A stretch of 64,000 nt of DNA from contig NZ_CP108488.1 of NCBI RefSeq assembly GCF_035987325.1, forward strand, positions 372,001-436,000. The letters run 5' to 3'. Positions 36,466 through 45,300 of this stretch are shown here, one piece after another. Position numbers and translations under genes: made by a program. The notes under the pieces were generated by a model, which was given only the letters and a program-made list of their open reading frames with translations, did no database searches and was not told the DNA's origin. Positions within the stretch are counted from its first letter, which is position 1. Each line of letters starts with the position of its first letter. The stretch comes from Streptomyces sp. NBC_01244. GTDB taxonomy: Bacteria; Actinomycetota; Actinomycetes; Streptomycetales; Streptomycetaceae.

Positions 36466-39400
36466 ATGACCGTTCCGTCCCCGGCGTCCGCCACCACTGC
36501 GGAAGCCTCCACCGCCCTGTCCGGCTCCACCGCTCCTGCCGGCTCCACCGCCCCGTCCGGCTCCACGACCCCGTCCTGCTCCACCACCCCGTCCGGCTCC
36601 ACGACCCCGTCCAACTCCACCGCCCCCGCCATGACTCCGGACGAGGCGGTGGCGGCCCTGACCGACCCCACCGCCCCGTACCTCATCGGCGTGCGCCACC
36701 ACGCGCCTTCGCTCGCCGCCGTCATGCCGGAACTACTGGACGCGGCGAAGCCCGAGGTGCTGCTCGTCGAGCTCCCCGCGGAGCTGCAGGAGTGGCTGCC
36801 CTGGCTCGCCCACGCCGACACCCGGGCCCCCGTCGCCCTGGCCGCCGTCCCCGCCGCCTCCGGCAGGGACGGCGGGGACGGCGGGGACGGGCGGGGGCCC
36901 GCCTTCTACCCGTTCGCCGACTTCTCCCCCGAACTCGTCGCCCTGCGCTGGGCCGCCCGCCACAACATCCCCGTGATCGCCTGCGACCTTCCGCTGTCCG
37001 ACCCGGCCCGTCACGAGCCCCGGCACGAGCCCCGGCGCCCGGCCGGCGCGGGCCACGAAGGACCCGGGCTGCGCGAGGCGCTCACCGCCCGCCTCACCGG
37101 CCGTCCCGGCGAGGACCTGTGGGACCGTCTGGTGGAAACCGCCGCCCCCGGCTCCTCGCCCGAGGCGCTGCGCCGCGCCGCCCTGCTCACGGGCTGGGCA
37201 CTGCGACACGACGCCGAACGGGCCGGGGCGGTGGCCGAGTCGGACCTGGCCCGCGAGCGCTGGATGCGTGCCCGGATCGACGAGGCCACGGCCGCCGGCC
37301 GCCGGGCCGCCGTGGTCGTGGGCGCCTTCCACACCCCGGCGCTGCTGGGCCCCGGGCCCGGCCCGGTGCCGCCCGGGGACGCGCTCCCCAGCGGTCCGGC
37401 CTGGACCGTTTCCCTCATCCCGTACACCTATCCGCTGCTGGACGAGCGGTCCGGCTACCCGGCCGGCATCCGCGACCCCGAATGGCAGCACCTCGTCCTG
37501 GAGGCGGCGGGCCGTCCGGCCGCCATCGACGAGGCACTGCTCACCACGGCCGTACGGATCTGTGGCGAACTGCGTGCACAGGACCACCCCTCGGGGCCCG
37601 CGGATGCCCGCGAGATCGTCCGGCTGGCGGGCGACCTCGCCCGACTGCGCGGCCTGCCCGCGCCCGGCCGCGGCGAACTCATCGAGGCCGTGCAGACCGT
37701 ACTGACCCAGGGCGAACCGCTCGGCCGCGGGCGCGCGGTCGCCCGGTCGCTGGAACGGGTCCTGGTCGGCACCCGCTCCGGCCGGCCCGCGCCCGCCGCC
37801 CCGCGCAGCGGTCTGGCACCGGCCGTCGAGGACGAGGTCGCGGCCCTGGGCCTGCCCGGCCCCGCCGATACGGGCCCCGCCGCCCGCGACCTGCGGCTCG
37901 ACCCCTTGCGCTCGGACCTCGACCGCCGCCGCGAACTCCTGCTGCGCCGGCTGTCGGTCTGCGGCATCCCCTACGCCACCTCGACGCCCGTCACGGGCGC
38001 GGGCGCCGGCGAGGCCCTGACCACCCGGTGGGAGGTGCGCTGGACCCCGGCCACCGCCGCCATGCTCACCGCCGCCGCAATCCGCGGCGTCACCCCGGCC
38101 CAGGCCGCCGAAGGCCTGCTGCGCGAACGCCGCCGCACCGAACAGGACGACGGAGGACCCACCGCCGCCCAGAGCATCGACGGGCTCGCGGAGGCCGCCG
38201 CCTGCGGACTGCCCGCGCTGGCCGACGAACGGCTCACGGAACTGGGCGAGGCAGTCCCGGCCACCGGCACGCTGCCCCAACTGCTGGCCGCCCTCGGCCT
38301 GCTGGACCGCATCCGGGCCGGCCACATCGCCGGACTCGGCCCGGACCCGGACCGCGCCGCGCGGTCGGCGGCGGCCGGCGAACTGCTCACCTCGGCCGCC
38401 GTCCGCCAGGTCGACGGCCTCACCGGATCCGACGACCCCGACGACGCCCGAGCACTGCTCGAACTCGCCCACCGCGCGGACGTCTTCGGCGGGATCCGGC
38501 TCACCGACGCCCTCACCCGGCTGGCCGCCGACGGCTCGCCGCTGATGTCCGCCGCGGCCGGAGCCGTCCGCGTCCTGCTCGGCCACGAGGACGCCCGCGC
38601 CTTCGGCACCCGTACAGCGTCCTGGGTTGACGCGGCCACCGACGCCGCCGCCCGGACCGCGCTGACCGCCCGCCTCACCGGCCTGCTCACCGCGGCCGCC
38701 CCGCTCCTGGAGACCATGGCCCCCGTCCTCGACCCGGTGCTGGACCGCGTCGCCGACCTCGCGGACACCGCTTTCCTGGACCGCCTGCCCGCGCTGCGCG
38801 GCGGCTTCGACACCCTCAGCCCCGCCTCCCGCGACCGGCTGCTCACGGCGGTGGAAGACCGGCTCGGTGACGCGGTCGGCCTGGTCACCGACACGGACGG
38901 CATCGACCCGGCCGCGCTGGCGCTGTGGACCCGCGCCGACCTCGCCGCCCGCGGGACCCTGGCCCGGCTGGGCCTCCTGCCCCCCGCCCTCCCGGCGGGG
39001 CCCGACGTCCGCGGACCGTCCGCGACGCCGCCGCATGACGGCGATCACCGCCCCGGCGAACCCTCACCCGCCCCCCTGGCCGAGCCCACGACCCCTGGTC
39101 CGACCGGTACGCCACCGCACTCCCCTGGCCACCCACCGGCCCCGGACGCCGCTGCGCCCGGCGGCACCGCCGACCGCGCGGCCGCACAGCGGGCCGGCCT
39201 GCCGCCGACGGCATTCCCGGCGGCGCCCGCCGCGTCCGGGAGCACGGCCGGGAAGGCCGCACCGGCGCGCGACCGCGTCCTGGCCCCCGCCGACCGCTGG
39301 CGACTGGTGCTCGGCCGCCGTACCGACCAACTGCCCCCATCAGCAGCCCCGTTGGCCACCGCGTTGGACGAGCTGTACGGCAGCGGCCGCGGCGAGGGCT

Positions 39401-40380
39401 CCCGCGGCGATCTCGGCGCGGGCAACCGCGGCGGCCGCCAGGCGCCCTACCCCGGCGTCCGCGAATGGTCCGAGGAACTGTCCGCCCTGTTCGGCCCCGG
39501 CATCCGCGAAGAAGTCCTCGCGGCGGCCGCCGCGGCCGGCCGCCGCGACGTCCTGGGAGAACTCGACCCCGCCCGCGTCCGCCCCTCCGTCGACCTGCTG
39601 CGCACGGTCCTCCAGCACGCGGGCGGCCTCCCCGAGGCCCGGCTCGGCGCACTGCGCCCCCTGGTCCGCCGGCTCGTCGACGAACTCACCCGGCAGCTGG
39701 CCACCCGGCTGCGCCCCGCCCTGACCGGCATGACGCTGCCCCGCCCGAGCCGACGCCCCGGCGGACGGCTCGACCTGGCCCGCACCCTGCGCGCCAACCT
39801 CGCCACCGCGCGCCGGACCCCCGACGGCCGCGTCCAGGTCATCCCCGAGCACCCGGTGTTCCGCTCCCGCGCCCGGCGCGCCGCCGACTGGCGGCTGATC
39901 CTGGTCACCGACGTCTCCGGCTCCATGGAGGCCTCCACCATCTGGTCGGCCCTCACCGCCGCCGTCCTGGCCGGGGTGCCCACCGTCTCCACCCACTTCC
40001 TCGCCTTCTCCACCGAGGTCATCGACCTCACCGACCACGTGCACGACCCTCTGTCCCTGCTGCTGGAGGTACGGGTCGGCGGCGGCACCCACATTGCCGC
40101 CGGGCTGCGCCACGCCCGCACGCTGGTGACCGTGCCGTCCCGCACCCTGGTCGTCGTGATCAGCGACTTCGAGGAGGGCCATCCGGTCGGCGGGCTCCTC
40201 TCCGAGGTGCGCACCCTCGTCGGAGCCGGATGCCATGTACTCGGCTGCGCGAGCCTGGACGACGCCGGCCGCCCCCGGTACTCGACCGGCGTCGCCGGCC
40301 AGCTCGTCGCCGCAGGGATGCCGGTGGCCGCCCTCAGCCCGCTCGAACTCGCCCGCTGGGTAGGGGAGAAGATCGCATGA
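36466..40380 (+). CDS. DUF5682-VWA fusion protein (YehM+YehP-like)
   Basis: 1304 residues. The first 55 are a low-complexity Ser/Thr/Pro/Gly tail made by a tandem DNA repeat. DUF5682 follows (YLIGVRHHAPSLAAVMPELL, VLLVELPAELQEWLPWL, VVVGAFHTPALL). A long Ala/Pro-rich linker comes at about 840-940. The C-terminal VWA domain has MIDAS DVSGSM at about residue 1149, then GGGTH and ISDFEEG, so the metal site looks intact. In E. coli, YehM and YehP are separate proteins; here they are one chain, keeping substrate and adaptor domains together. Probably the MoxR partner. It overlaps the SWIM gene by ATGA. Confidence 0.82.
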   Translation: MTVPSPASATTAEASTALSGSTAPAGSTAPSGSTTPSCSTTPSGSTTPSNSTAPAMTPDEAVAALTDPTAPYLIGVRHHAPSLAAVMPELLDAAKPEVLLVELPAELQEWLPWLAHADTRAPVALAAVPAASGRDGGDGGDGRGPAFYPFADFSPELVALRWAARHNIPVIACDLPLSDPARHEPRHEPRRPAGAGHEGPGLREALTARLTGRPGEDLWDRLVETAAPGSSPEALRRAALLTGWALRHDAERAGAVAESDLARERWMRARIDEATAAGRRAAVVVGAFHTPALLGPGPGPVPPGDALPSGPAWTVSLIPYTYPLLDERSGYPAGIRDPEWQHLVLEAAGRPAAIDEALLTTAVRICGELRAQDHPSGPADAREIVRLAGDLARLRGLPAPGRGELIEAVQTVLTQGEPLGRGRAVARSLERVLVGTRSGRPAPAAPRSGLAPAVEDEVAALGLPGPADTGPAARDLRLDPLRSDLDRRRELLLRRLSVCGIPYATSTPVTGAGAGEALTTRWEVRWTPATAAMLTAAAIRGVTPAQAAEGLLRERRRTEQDDGGPTAAQSIDGLAEAAACGLPALADERLTELGEAVPATGTLPQLLAALGLLDRIRAGHIAGLGPDPDRAARSAAAGELLTSAAVRQVDGLTGSDDPDDARALLELAHRADVFGGIRLTDALTRLAADGSPLMSAAAGAVRVLLGHEDARAFGTRTASWVDAATDAAARTALTARLTGLLTAAAPLLETMAPVLDPVLDRVADLADTAFLDRLPALRGGFDTLSPASRDRLLTAVEDRLGDAVGLVTDTDGIDPAALALWTRADLAARGTLARLGLLPPALPAGPDVRGPSATPPHDGDHRPGEPSPAPLAEPTTPGPTGTPPHSPGHPPAPDAAAPGGTADRAAAQRAGLPPTAFPAAPAASGSTAGKAAPARDRVLAPADRWRLVLGRRTDQLPPSAAPLATALDELYGSGRGEGSRGDLGAGNRGGRQAPYPGVREWSEELSALFGPGIREEVLAAAAAAGRRDVLGELDPARVRPSVDLLRTVLQHAGGLPEARLGALRPLVRRLVDELTRQLATRLRPALTGMTLPRPSRRPGGRLDLARTLRANLATARRTPDGRVQVIPEHPVFRSRARRAADWRLILVTDVSGSMEASTIWSALTAAVLAGVPTVSTHFLAFSTEVIDLTDHVHDPLSLLLEVRVGGGTHIAAGLRHARTLVTVPSRTLVVVISDFEEGHPVGGLLSEVRTLVGAGCHVLGCASLDDAGRPRYSTGVAGQLVAAGMPVAALSPLELARWVGEKIA

Positions 40381-42158
40381 GCCAGCACAGCCGACACCTG
40401 CCCGCCGTCGCGCCCGCCGTGACCGCCGAGATCGTCGGCGCGCTCTCGCCCAGGCTGCGCAAGCGGCTCGACGCCGCCATCACCAAGATCGCCGACCGGC
40501 CCGTCACCCGCGACGGCGACACCGTACGGATCGCGGTCGACGACGAGACCGGCCTGGAACTCCACGCCCCCGCCGGGGTGGTGGCCACGGCGGACGGGAT
40601 CCGCTGCGGCTGCCTGCTCGCGCCGGGCTGCCTACACCGGGCGGCGATCGCGTCCGCCGCGCCGGTCGCCGACCCCGTGGCCGACCCCGTGGCCCGCCCG
40701 TCCTCCGACGCGGACGCCGGGCCATCGTCCCCCGGCGGGGACGCCGGATCCCCGGAGCCGCCGCATGCCGAGGTGAGCGCGGCCACCCCCGAGCAGCGTG
40801 CCGCGGCCGGCCACCTGTGGGCCGCGGGCGCCGCCGTGCTCGACACGGGCATCGAAGGCGCGGGAGCCGTCCTGCAGTCCGAACTGCTGCGGGCGGCCCA
40901 CGCCGCCAAGCTCGGCGGCCTGCCCCGTCCGGCTGCGGCCGCCGTCTCCGTCGTCACCGCGCTGCGCTCCGCCCGCTCCGCCGACCCCGCCCACCGCCTC
41001 GCCGACCTCACGGCAGCCGTCCGCGAACTGCTCGGCACCGCCCACCGGCTGCCCGACGCCACCGGCCCCGAACTGGCCGCCCTGCGCGGCACTGCCCGGC
41101 AGACCTACGTACCGGACGGATCCCTGCGCCTGTACGGCCTGTTCACCGAACCCCTGATCACCGCCGGCGGCTACGCGGGCGCCATCACCTGGACCGCCGC
41201 CGCCGACGGCCGCCTCTACACCGTCTCGGACATCGCCCCGGGCGGCCCCGGCCGTGCCACGGCGGCTGCCGGGCGCACCGTACGCCTGGGCGACACCGCG
41301 CTCACCCACCGCCAGTTGTCCCACGCCGGGCTCGCCCTGTCGGGGGCCACCGTCTCGCCCACCGGCCGCCTCGGCGCGGGCGCCGGGAGCAAGGCGGTCC
41401 AGGCGGCGGGCGCGGCCTGGACGGACGAACCCATCGCCGCCCTGTGGGCCCCGCCGGCCGCCGGACAGGCCGCTCGCGCCCTGCACTCCCAGGCTCCCGG
41501 CGGCGACCTGCTCTTCCTCGACGTGACGATCCTGGGCCCCGCCCGCGAGACCGGCGGCGACTGCCTCCTCGCCACGTGCGAGGACCTGACGCTCCGCCTC
41601 ACCGCGGCCCACGACCATCCCGCGCTGGCGTACCGCGACAACCTCCGGATGCTGGCGGCCCTGCCCGGCACGCGCCTGCGCGTCGTCGGCCGCCTCGTCC
41701 CGGACTCCCGGCCCAGCCTCCAGCTGCTGGCGGCCGCCCATCCGGCGGATCCCGCCCGGCGCGTCGACCTGGGCCTGGACCGGCTGCAACGTGCCGACCT
41801 CCCCTCCGTCCCACCGCCGCCCGTCGCCCAGGTCCCTGCCGGCCGTGGGGCGGACCCGGCCCCGCTCCACCTCCTGCGGCGCCGCCTCGAACAGGCCGTC
41901 GCCGCCGGACGGCCCTTCCTGGCCGTCCCCGGATCGCTGTCGGCCGACGCCGGGCAGCTGCGCCGCTCGGCCCTCCCCACCGCCGCCGATCTCCTGGCCG
42001 AACTGCAGCGCACCGCCACCCGGCGCGGCCGCGACCCCTTCGGCCGCCTGCTCCCCGCCGACCCGACCGACTTCGCCCGCGCCTGGCTGGGCGCGGCCCT
42101 GTACGCCGAGGCGGCCGAGACCTCACTGTGCGCGGCGGCGTGGCAACCGGACCGGTGA
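40377..42158 (+). CDS. SWIM zinc-finger protein (YehQ-like)
   Basis: 593 residues. Residues around 80-90 contain CGCLLAPGCLH, a canonical CxCx(n)CxH SWIM zinc-binding motif, often linked to DNA or protein binding. The rest is a mostly helical N-terminal part with a Pro/Asp/Ala-rich linker (about 100-135), then a beta-rich region (LRLYGLFTEPLITAGGYAGA, TRLRVVGRLVPDSRPSLQLL) suggestive of an OB-like fold. It is last in the operon and followed by a strong terminator, completing the set seen in E. coli as yehL, yehM, yehP and yehQ. Confidence 0.8.
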   Translation: MSQHSRHLPAVAPAVTAEIVGALSPRLRKRLDAAITKIADRPVTRDGDTVRIAVDDETGLELHAPAGVVATADGIRCGCLLAPGCLHRAAIASAAPVADPVADPVARPSSDADAGPSSPGGDAGSPEPPHAEVSAATPEQRAAAGHLWAAGAAVLDTGIEGAGAVLQSELLRAAHAAKLGGLPRPAAAAVSVVTALRSARSADPAHRLADLTAAVRELLGTAHRLPDATGPELAALRGTARQTYVPDGSLRLYGLFTEPLITAGGYAGAITWTAAADGRLYTVSDIAPGGPGRATAAAGRTVRLGDTALTHRQLSHAGLALSGATVSPTGRLGAGAGSKAVQAAGAAWTDEPIAALWAPPAAGQAARALHSQAPGGDLLFLDVTILGPARETGGDCLLATCEDLTLRLTAAHDHPALAYRDNLRMLAALPGTRLRVVGRLVPDSRPSLQLLAAAHPADPARRVDLGLDRLQRADLPSVPPPPVAQVPAGRGADPAPLHLLRRRLEQAVAAGRPFLAVPGSLSADAGQLRRSALPTAADLLAELQRTATRRGRDPFGRLLPADPTDFARAWLGAALYAEAAETSLCAAAWQPDR

Positions 42159-42178
42159 GCGCCTGTTGTGAAAATGCC

Positions 42179-42216
42179 GACGGGCCGGACCAGGTGATGC
42201 CCAGGTCCGGCCCGTC
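42179..42216. terminator. Bidirectional terminator between convergent genes
   Basis: Perfect 13-bp stem GACGGGCCGGACC (42179-42191) against GGTCCGGCCCGTC (42204-42216), 12-base loop, between the SWIM gene (plus) and the GNAT gene (minus). Confidence 0.8.
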
Positions 42217-42228
42217 GTCCGCTTGTCT

Positions 42229-43107
42229 CTACAGGTCGAGCTGGTACTGGACTGTCGTGTGGGTGGGCACGTAGTCGAGGCTGTCGCTGATGTGTCTCAT
42301 GTGCGTGTTGCTGTCGGCGGTGTCGGTCAGGAGGCCACCGAGGTCTGGATGGCGCCCGTGGGCCTGTCGGATCGACTCGGCCTTCATCCATCGGCCGAGG
42401 CCGTGTCCACGGTGCTCGGGGAGCACGCCGGTGCCGTAGTGCTGGCCATCACCCGTGCCGTTGCCGGGGACGACGAGTTCTGTGAACCCGGCGATCGAGT
42501 CGTCGGCCGTGTCGATGGCGACGACCGTGTGCAGCTGGTCTCCGCGGTCTTCAACGGCCTTCGCTGCGGCCCGGACCCGGTCCACGTCCCAGGTGACGGT
42601 GCCGTGGTCGGTGTCTTCCATGGGCATGTCGTCCATGGCGCGGCGTGAGGCGGCGAACGTCTGGGCCAAGTCGTCGGGGACGGTTCCCTGCCATGACGCC
42701 AGCCGATAGCCGGGATGCGGACGATCGATGATCTCGGCGAGGGCGGTCAGGTCCACGTCGGCCAGCGCCAAGCGGGCGAATCTCAAGGTGAGCACCTTGC
42801 GGAAGCCGTGGGCCGGCAGGAAGCGAGTGCCGGGCGATCCGGCCTCGGCCTGCGCGCTGACGCAGCGTCGGGCATTGTCCCGGGCGGCTGCCACGGCGGA
42901 GTCGAGGAGCCTGGAGCCGACGCCCTCGCGGCGCTCCGCGGGATGGACGTGGAGGGTCAGTTCGGCCAGGTGCTCTTGTCCGCCATCGAACAGGCGGAGA
43001 AAGGCCGTCCCCACGGGGATGGAATCGGCGTCGGATGCCAGCCATGCAAGGCGTCGGCTGTGCGCCCCGTGAGCGGGGTCGGTCAGTGGGGTGATGCGAA
43101 GCGACAA
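42229..43107 (-). CDS. Tandem-GNAT N-acetyltransferase
   Basis: About 292 residues with two GNAT folds. The first has the acetyl-CoA-binding segment HPAERREGVGSRLLDSAV (R/Q-x-x-G-x-G/A), the second LPEHRGHGLGRWMKAESI. Such two-domain GNATs often acetylate antibiotics, amino sugars or small amines. I favour the TTG start at 43107 because GGAG lies five bases before it; another TTG at 43134 would add nine residues. Transcribed alone toward the MoxR operon. Substrate cannot be inferred. Confidence 0.82.
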   Translation of the reverse strand: MSLRITPLTDPAHGAHSRRLAWLASDADSIPVGTAFLRLFDGGQEHLAELTLHVHPAERREGVGSRLLDSAVAAARDNARRCVSAQAEAGSPGTRFLPAHGFRKVLTLRFARLALADVDLTALAEIIDRPHPGYRLASWQGTVPDDLAQTFAASRRAMDDMPMEDTDHGTVTWDVDRVRAAAKAVEDRGDQLHTVVAIDTADDSIAGFTELVVPGNGTGDGQHYGTGVLPEHRGHGLGRWMKAESIRQAHGRHPDLGGLLTDTADSNTHMRHISDSLDYVPTHTTVQYQLDL

Positions 43108-43588
43108 GGTGTCTCCGTCGATAGGAGGTGGCAAAGGTCAGTGCGCGGGCTCACCTGCTGGGCACTCGTACGCATGTGCTCCACACCTCCTCGTCGACAG
43201 TGCCGGTCCGGAACCACAGGGACGGCTTGGGCGAACTTAGCTGGCCATCCGTTCCTGGGCAAAGGTTTAACTGAAGGCAGGTACCACCTGGGAGTGTGCC
43301 CGGAAAATGCGCTGCGAAAGGCCCCTCGGGCCGCTCCTGGAATGCCTCTCCCGCGCCTGTGGCGGGGCCTTCGCGCAGCTCCGGTCCCAGCGGCGTCCTC
43401 CCAGAGCCGTGGGTTCGGCAAAGCCTTGGACGCACCCGCCCGGGACCTCGCCACATAGGCCCTGACCTGCTGATTTACCTTCAGCTTGAATAGGATGTAC
43501 CTGCACGGCCGACGGCGTGGAAGCCGCGTCGGCCCTTCGGTGACACCCACCCACACACATGCACTGGACGACCCAGGAAGGGTGCTTC
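43108..43588. other. Intergenic stretch between the GNAT gene and the gyrB-like pseudogene
   Basis: About 480 bases with no supported coding frame. A short hairpin GGCCC-CTC-GGGCC lies at about 43320-43333. A possible -10 TAGGAT is at 43491-43496, upstream of the gyrB-like sequence, without a well-spaced -35. Confidence 0.35.
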
Positions 43589-44535
43589 ATGACCGAGTCC
43601 GGCAACCCCAGTCAACCCGTGAACGCGAGCGAGTACGACGCCAGTCACATCCAGGTGCTCGAGGGCCGCGAGGCGATACGCAAGCGCCCCGGCATGTACA
43701 TCGGCTCCATCGGCGAGCGCGGCCTGCATCAACTGGTGTACGAGGTCGTCGCGTACGCCGTCGACGAGTACGTTGCGGGCCACGCGGACACCATCGACAT
43801 CACCATCACCGCCGAAGGCGGCGTTCGCGTCGCGGACAACGGGCGGGGCCTGCCCGTCGAGGTACAGGGGCCCGACGGTAAGACGGCCGTCGAACGCGAG
43901 CTGACGGAGTCTTCCTTCGGCTCCAAGCCCCGCACCGGCTACTGGGTGTCCGGCGGGCTCGGCTGCCTGGGCCTGTGCGTGGTCAACGCGCTGTCGAGCC
44001 GTCTCACGGTCGAGATCCACCGAGACGGCCACCGTTGGACCCAGGAGTACGAGAAGGGCATCCCGACCACGGCGCTGACGAGGCACGAGGCGAACAGCGG
44101 ACACGGCACCACGCTGGTGTTCCTGCCCGACGGCGACATCTTCGAGACCACCCTGTATTCCTTCGCCACGCTGTCGCAGCGCCTCCAGGAACTGGCCTTC
44201 CTCCACGGGGGCCTGGCCATCTCACTCACCGACGAGCGTCCGGAGCGTCCGGTCCGCTACCACCACACAGAGGGTCTACGAGACTACGTCGCCGTGGCGA
44301 AGACATCACTGCCGAAGCCGTCTACCGGGGGCTGACCGCAGTCATCTCTGTGAAGCTCGCCCGCCCCGTCTTCGAGGGCTCCACCCGGACCAAACTCTCC
44401 AATCCCGAAGCCGACTCCTACGTCCAGGAGGTCGTCCGCGAGCACCTCACCAGCTGGCTGGACCACCACCCGAACGAAGCCGCTGCCATCATCCGCCACA
44501 TCCTCAACGCCGCCGCCGGACACGGAAAGGCGTGA
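43589..44535 (+). pseudogene. Decayed gyrB-like gene (GHKL ATPase plus a fragment of the later region)
   Basis: The first frame encodes a GyrB-type N-terminus (LEGREAIRKRPGMYIGSIGE, GGVRVADNGRGLPVE, WVSGGLGCLGLCVVNALS) and ends at 44335. Another frame from about 44300 continues with EDITAEAVYRGLTAVISVKL and PNEAAAIIRHILNAA, matching GyrB some 75 residues further on, and stops at 44535. So there is a deletion plus frameshift near 44290-44310, and the TOPRIM and tail are missing. The magnesium Asn of the GHKL site (VVDNAIDEA in E. coli) is Tyr here (VVAYAVDEY) and the Gly-rich lid is altered, so ATPase activity was probably lost before the deletion. A good AGGAAGGG precedes the ATG. Confidence 0.75.
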
Positions 44536-44622
44536 CGAAGGACGTCCCGCTGAGCAGCCACACAGAGCGCGGTACTGGCCTTCTACGTAGCCGCAAGACG
44601 GCGGGGCTGCGCACCGGCGGGG

Positions 44623-45190
44623 TCAAGGGGTGATGATGACCTTGCCTCGGGTCTGGCCCTCTTCGCTGCGGCGGTGGACGTCGGCGAAGCCTGCCAGGGG
44701 ACGGAGGTCGCCGATGTCGATGCCGAGCACAGTCGCGTCGACGAGTTCCACGAGCGCCGCAAGCTGCGCGACATCGTTGCGGGCGACCATGTGCACGGCG
44801 CTCACCCCGGCATCGGCGGACGGCTCGATCGGGGTTGCGATCGACACGAGCCTCCCGCCCTGCCGCAGCACACGTGCCAGAGCTGCGGCGTCCGGCGGAC
44901 TCAGCGGGACGAGATTGAGCAGGGTGTCCACCGGGCCGTCGAGCGCCGCGCCCACCGGCCCGGCGGTGTAGTCGGCCATGGGAGGGCCGCAGCGTTCGCG
45001 CAGCAGTCCGGCACGCAGAGCGGCCTCGGCGGGATTGAAGGAGGCCGCGGCGACCACGAGCTGTACGACGCCTATGCCTCGGACAGCGTCGACCGGAGCG
45101 GAGACGGCGGTCCGGCCACCGTAGTGCTCTGCGGGGCCTACCAGCTGGACCCGTCCCGCGCTCGCCCCCTCCTGCCGGCTGTACATCCTG
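44623..45190 (-). pseudogene. Internally deleted zinc-type alcohol dehydrogenase/quinone reductase gene
   Basis: One frame joins an N-terminal piece of the medium-chain dehydrogenase family (IGVVQLVVAAASFNPAEAAL) to a C-terminal piece (LRQGGRLVSIATPIEPSADA, ending RSEEGQTRGKVIITP). The middle of about 150 residues, including the GxGxxG Rossmann motif, is gone; the junction is near 44970-44990. The expected start Met region is also degraded. The product could not bind NADPH. It lies beside the gyrB-like pseudogene, so this block is decaying. Confidence 0.6.
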
Positions 45191-45300
45191 CGCTTCTGGT
45201 TCGACGAGCCGCCCGCCCGAGGCGCGACCATCTTTCGGCCGTTGCTCGATCGGCCCGGCGTCCTTCAGATCGTCGAAGCGGTTCCTGATCCTGGGGACCG

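Noticed and set aside
41866..43600. Possible mobile-element boundary near the gyrB-like remnant
   Set aside because: No transposase, terminal inverted repeats or target duplication could be seen.
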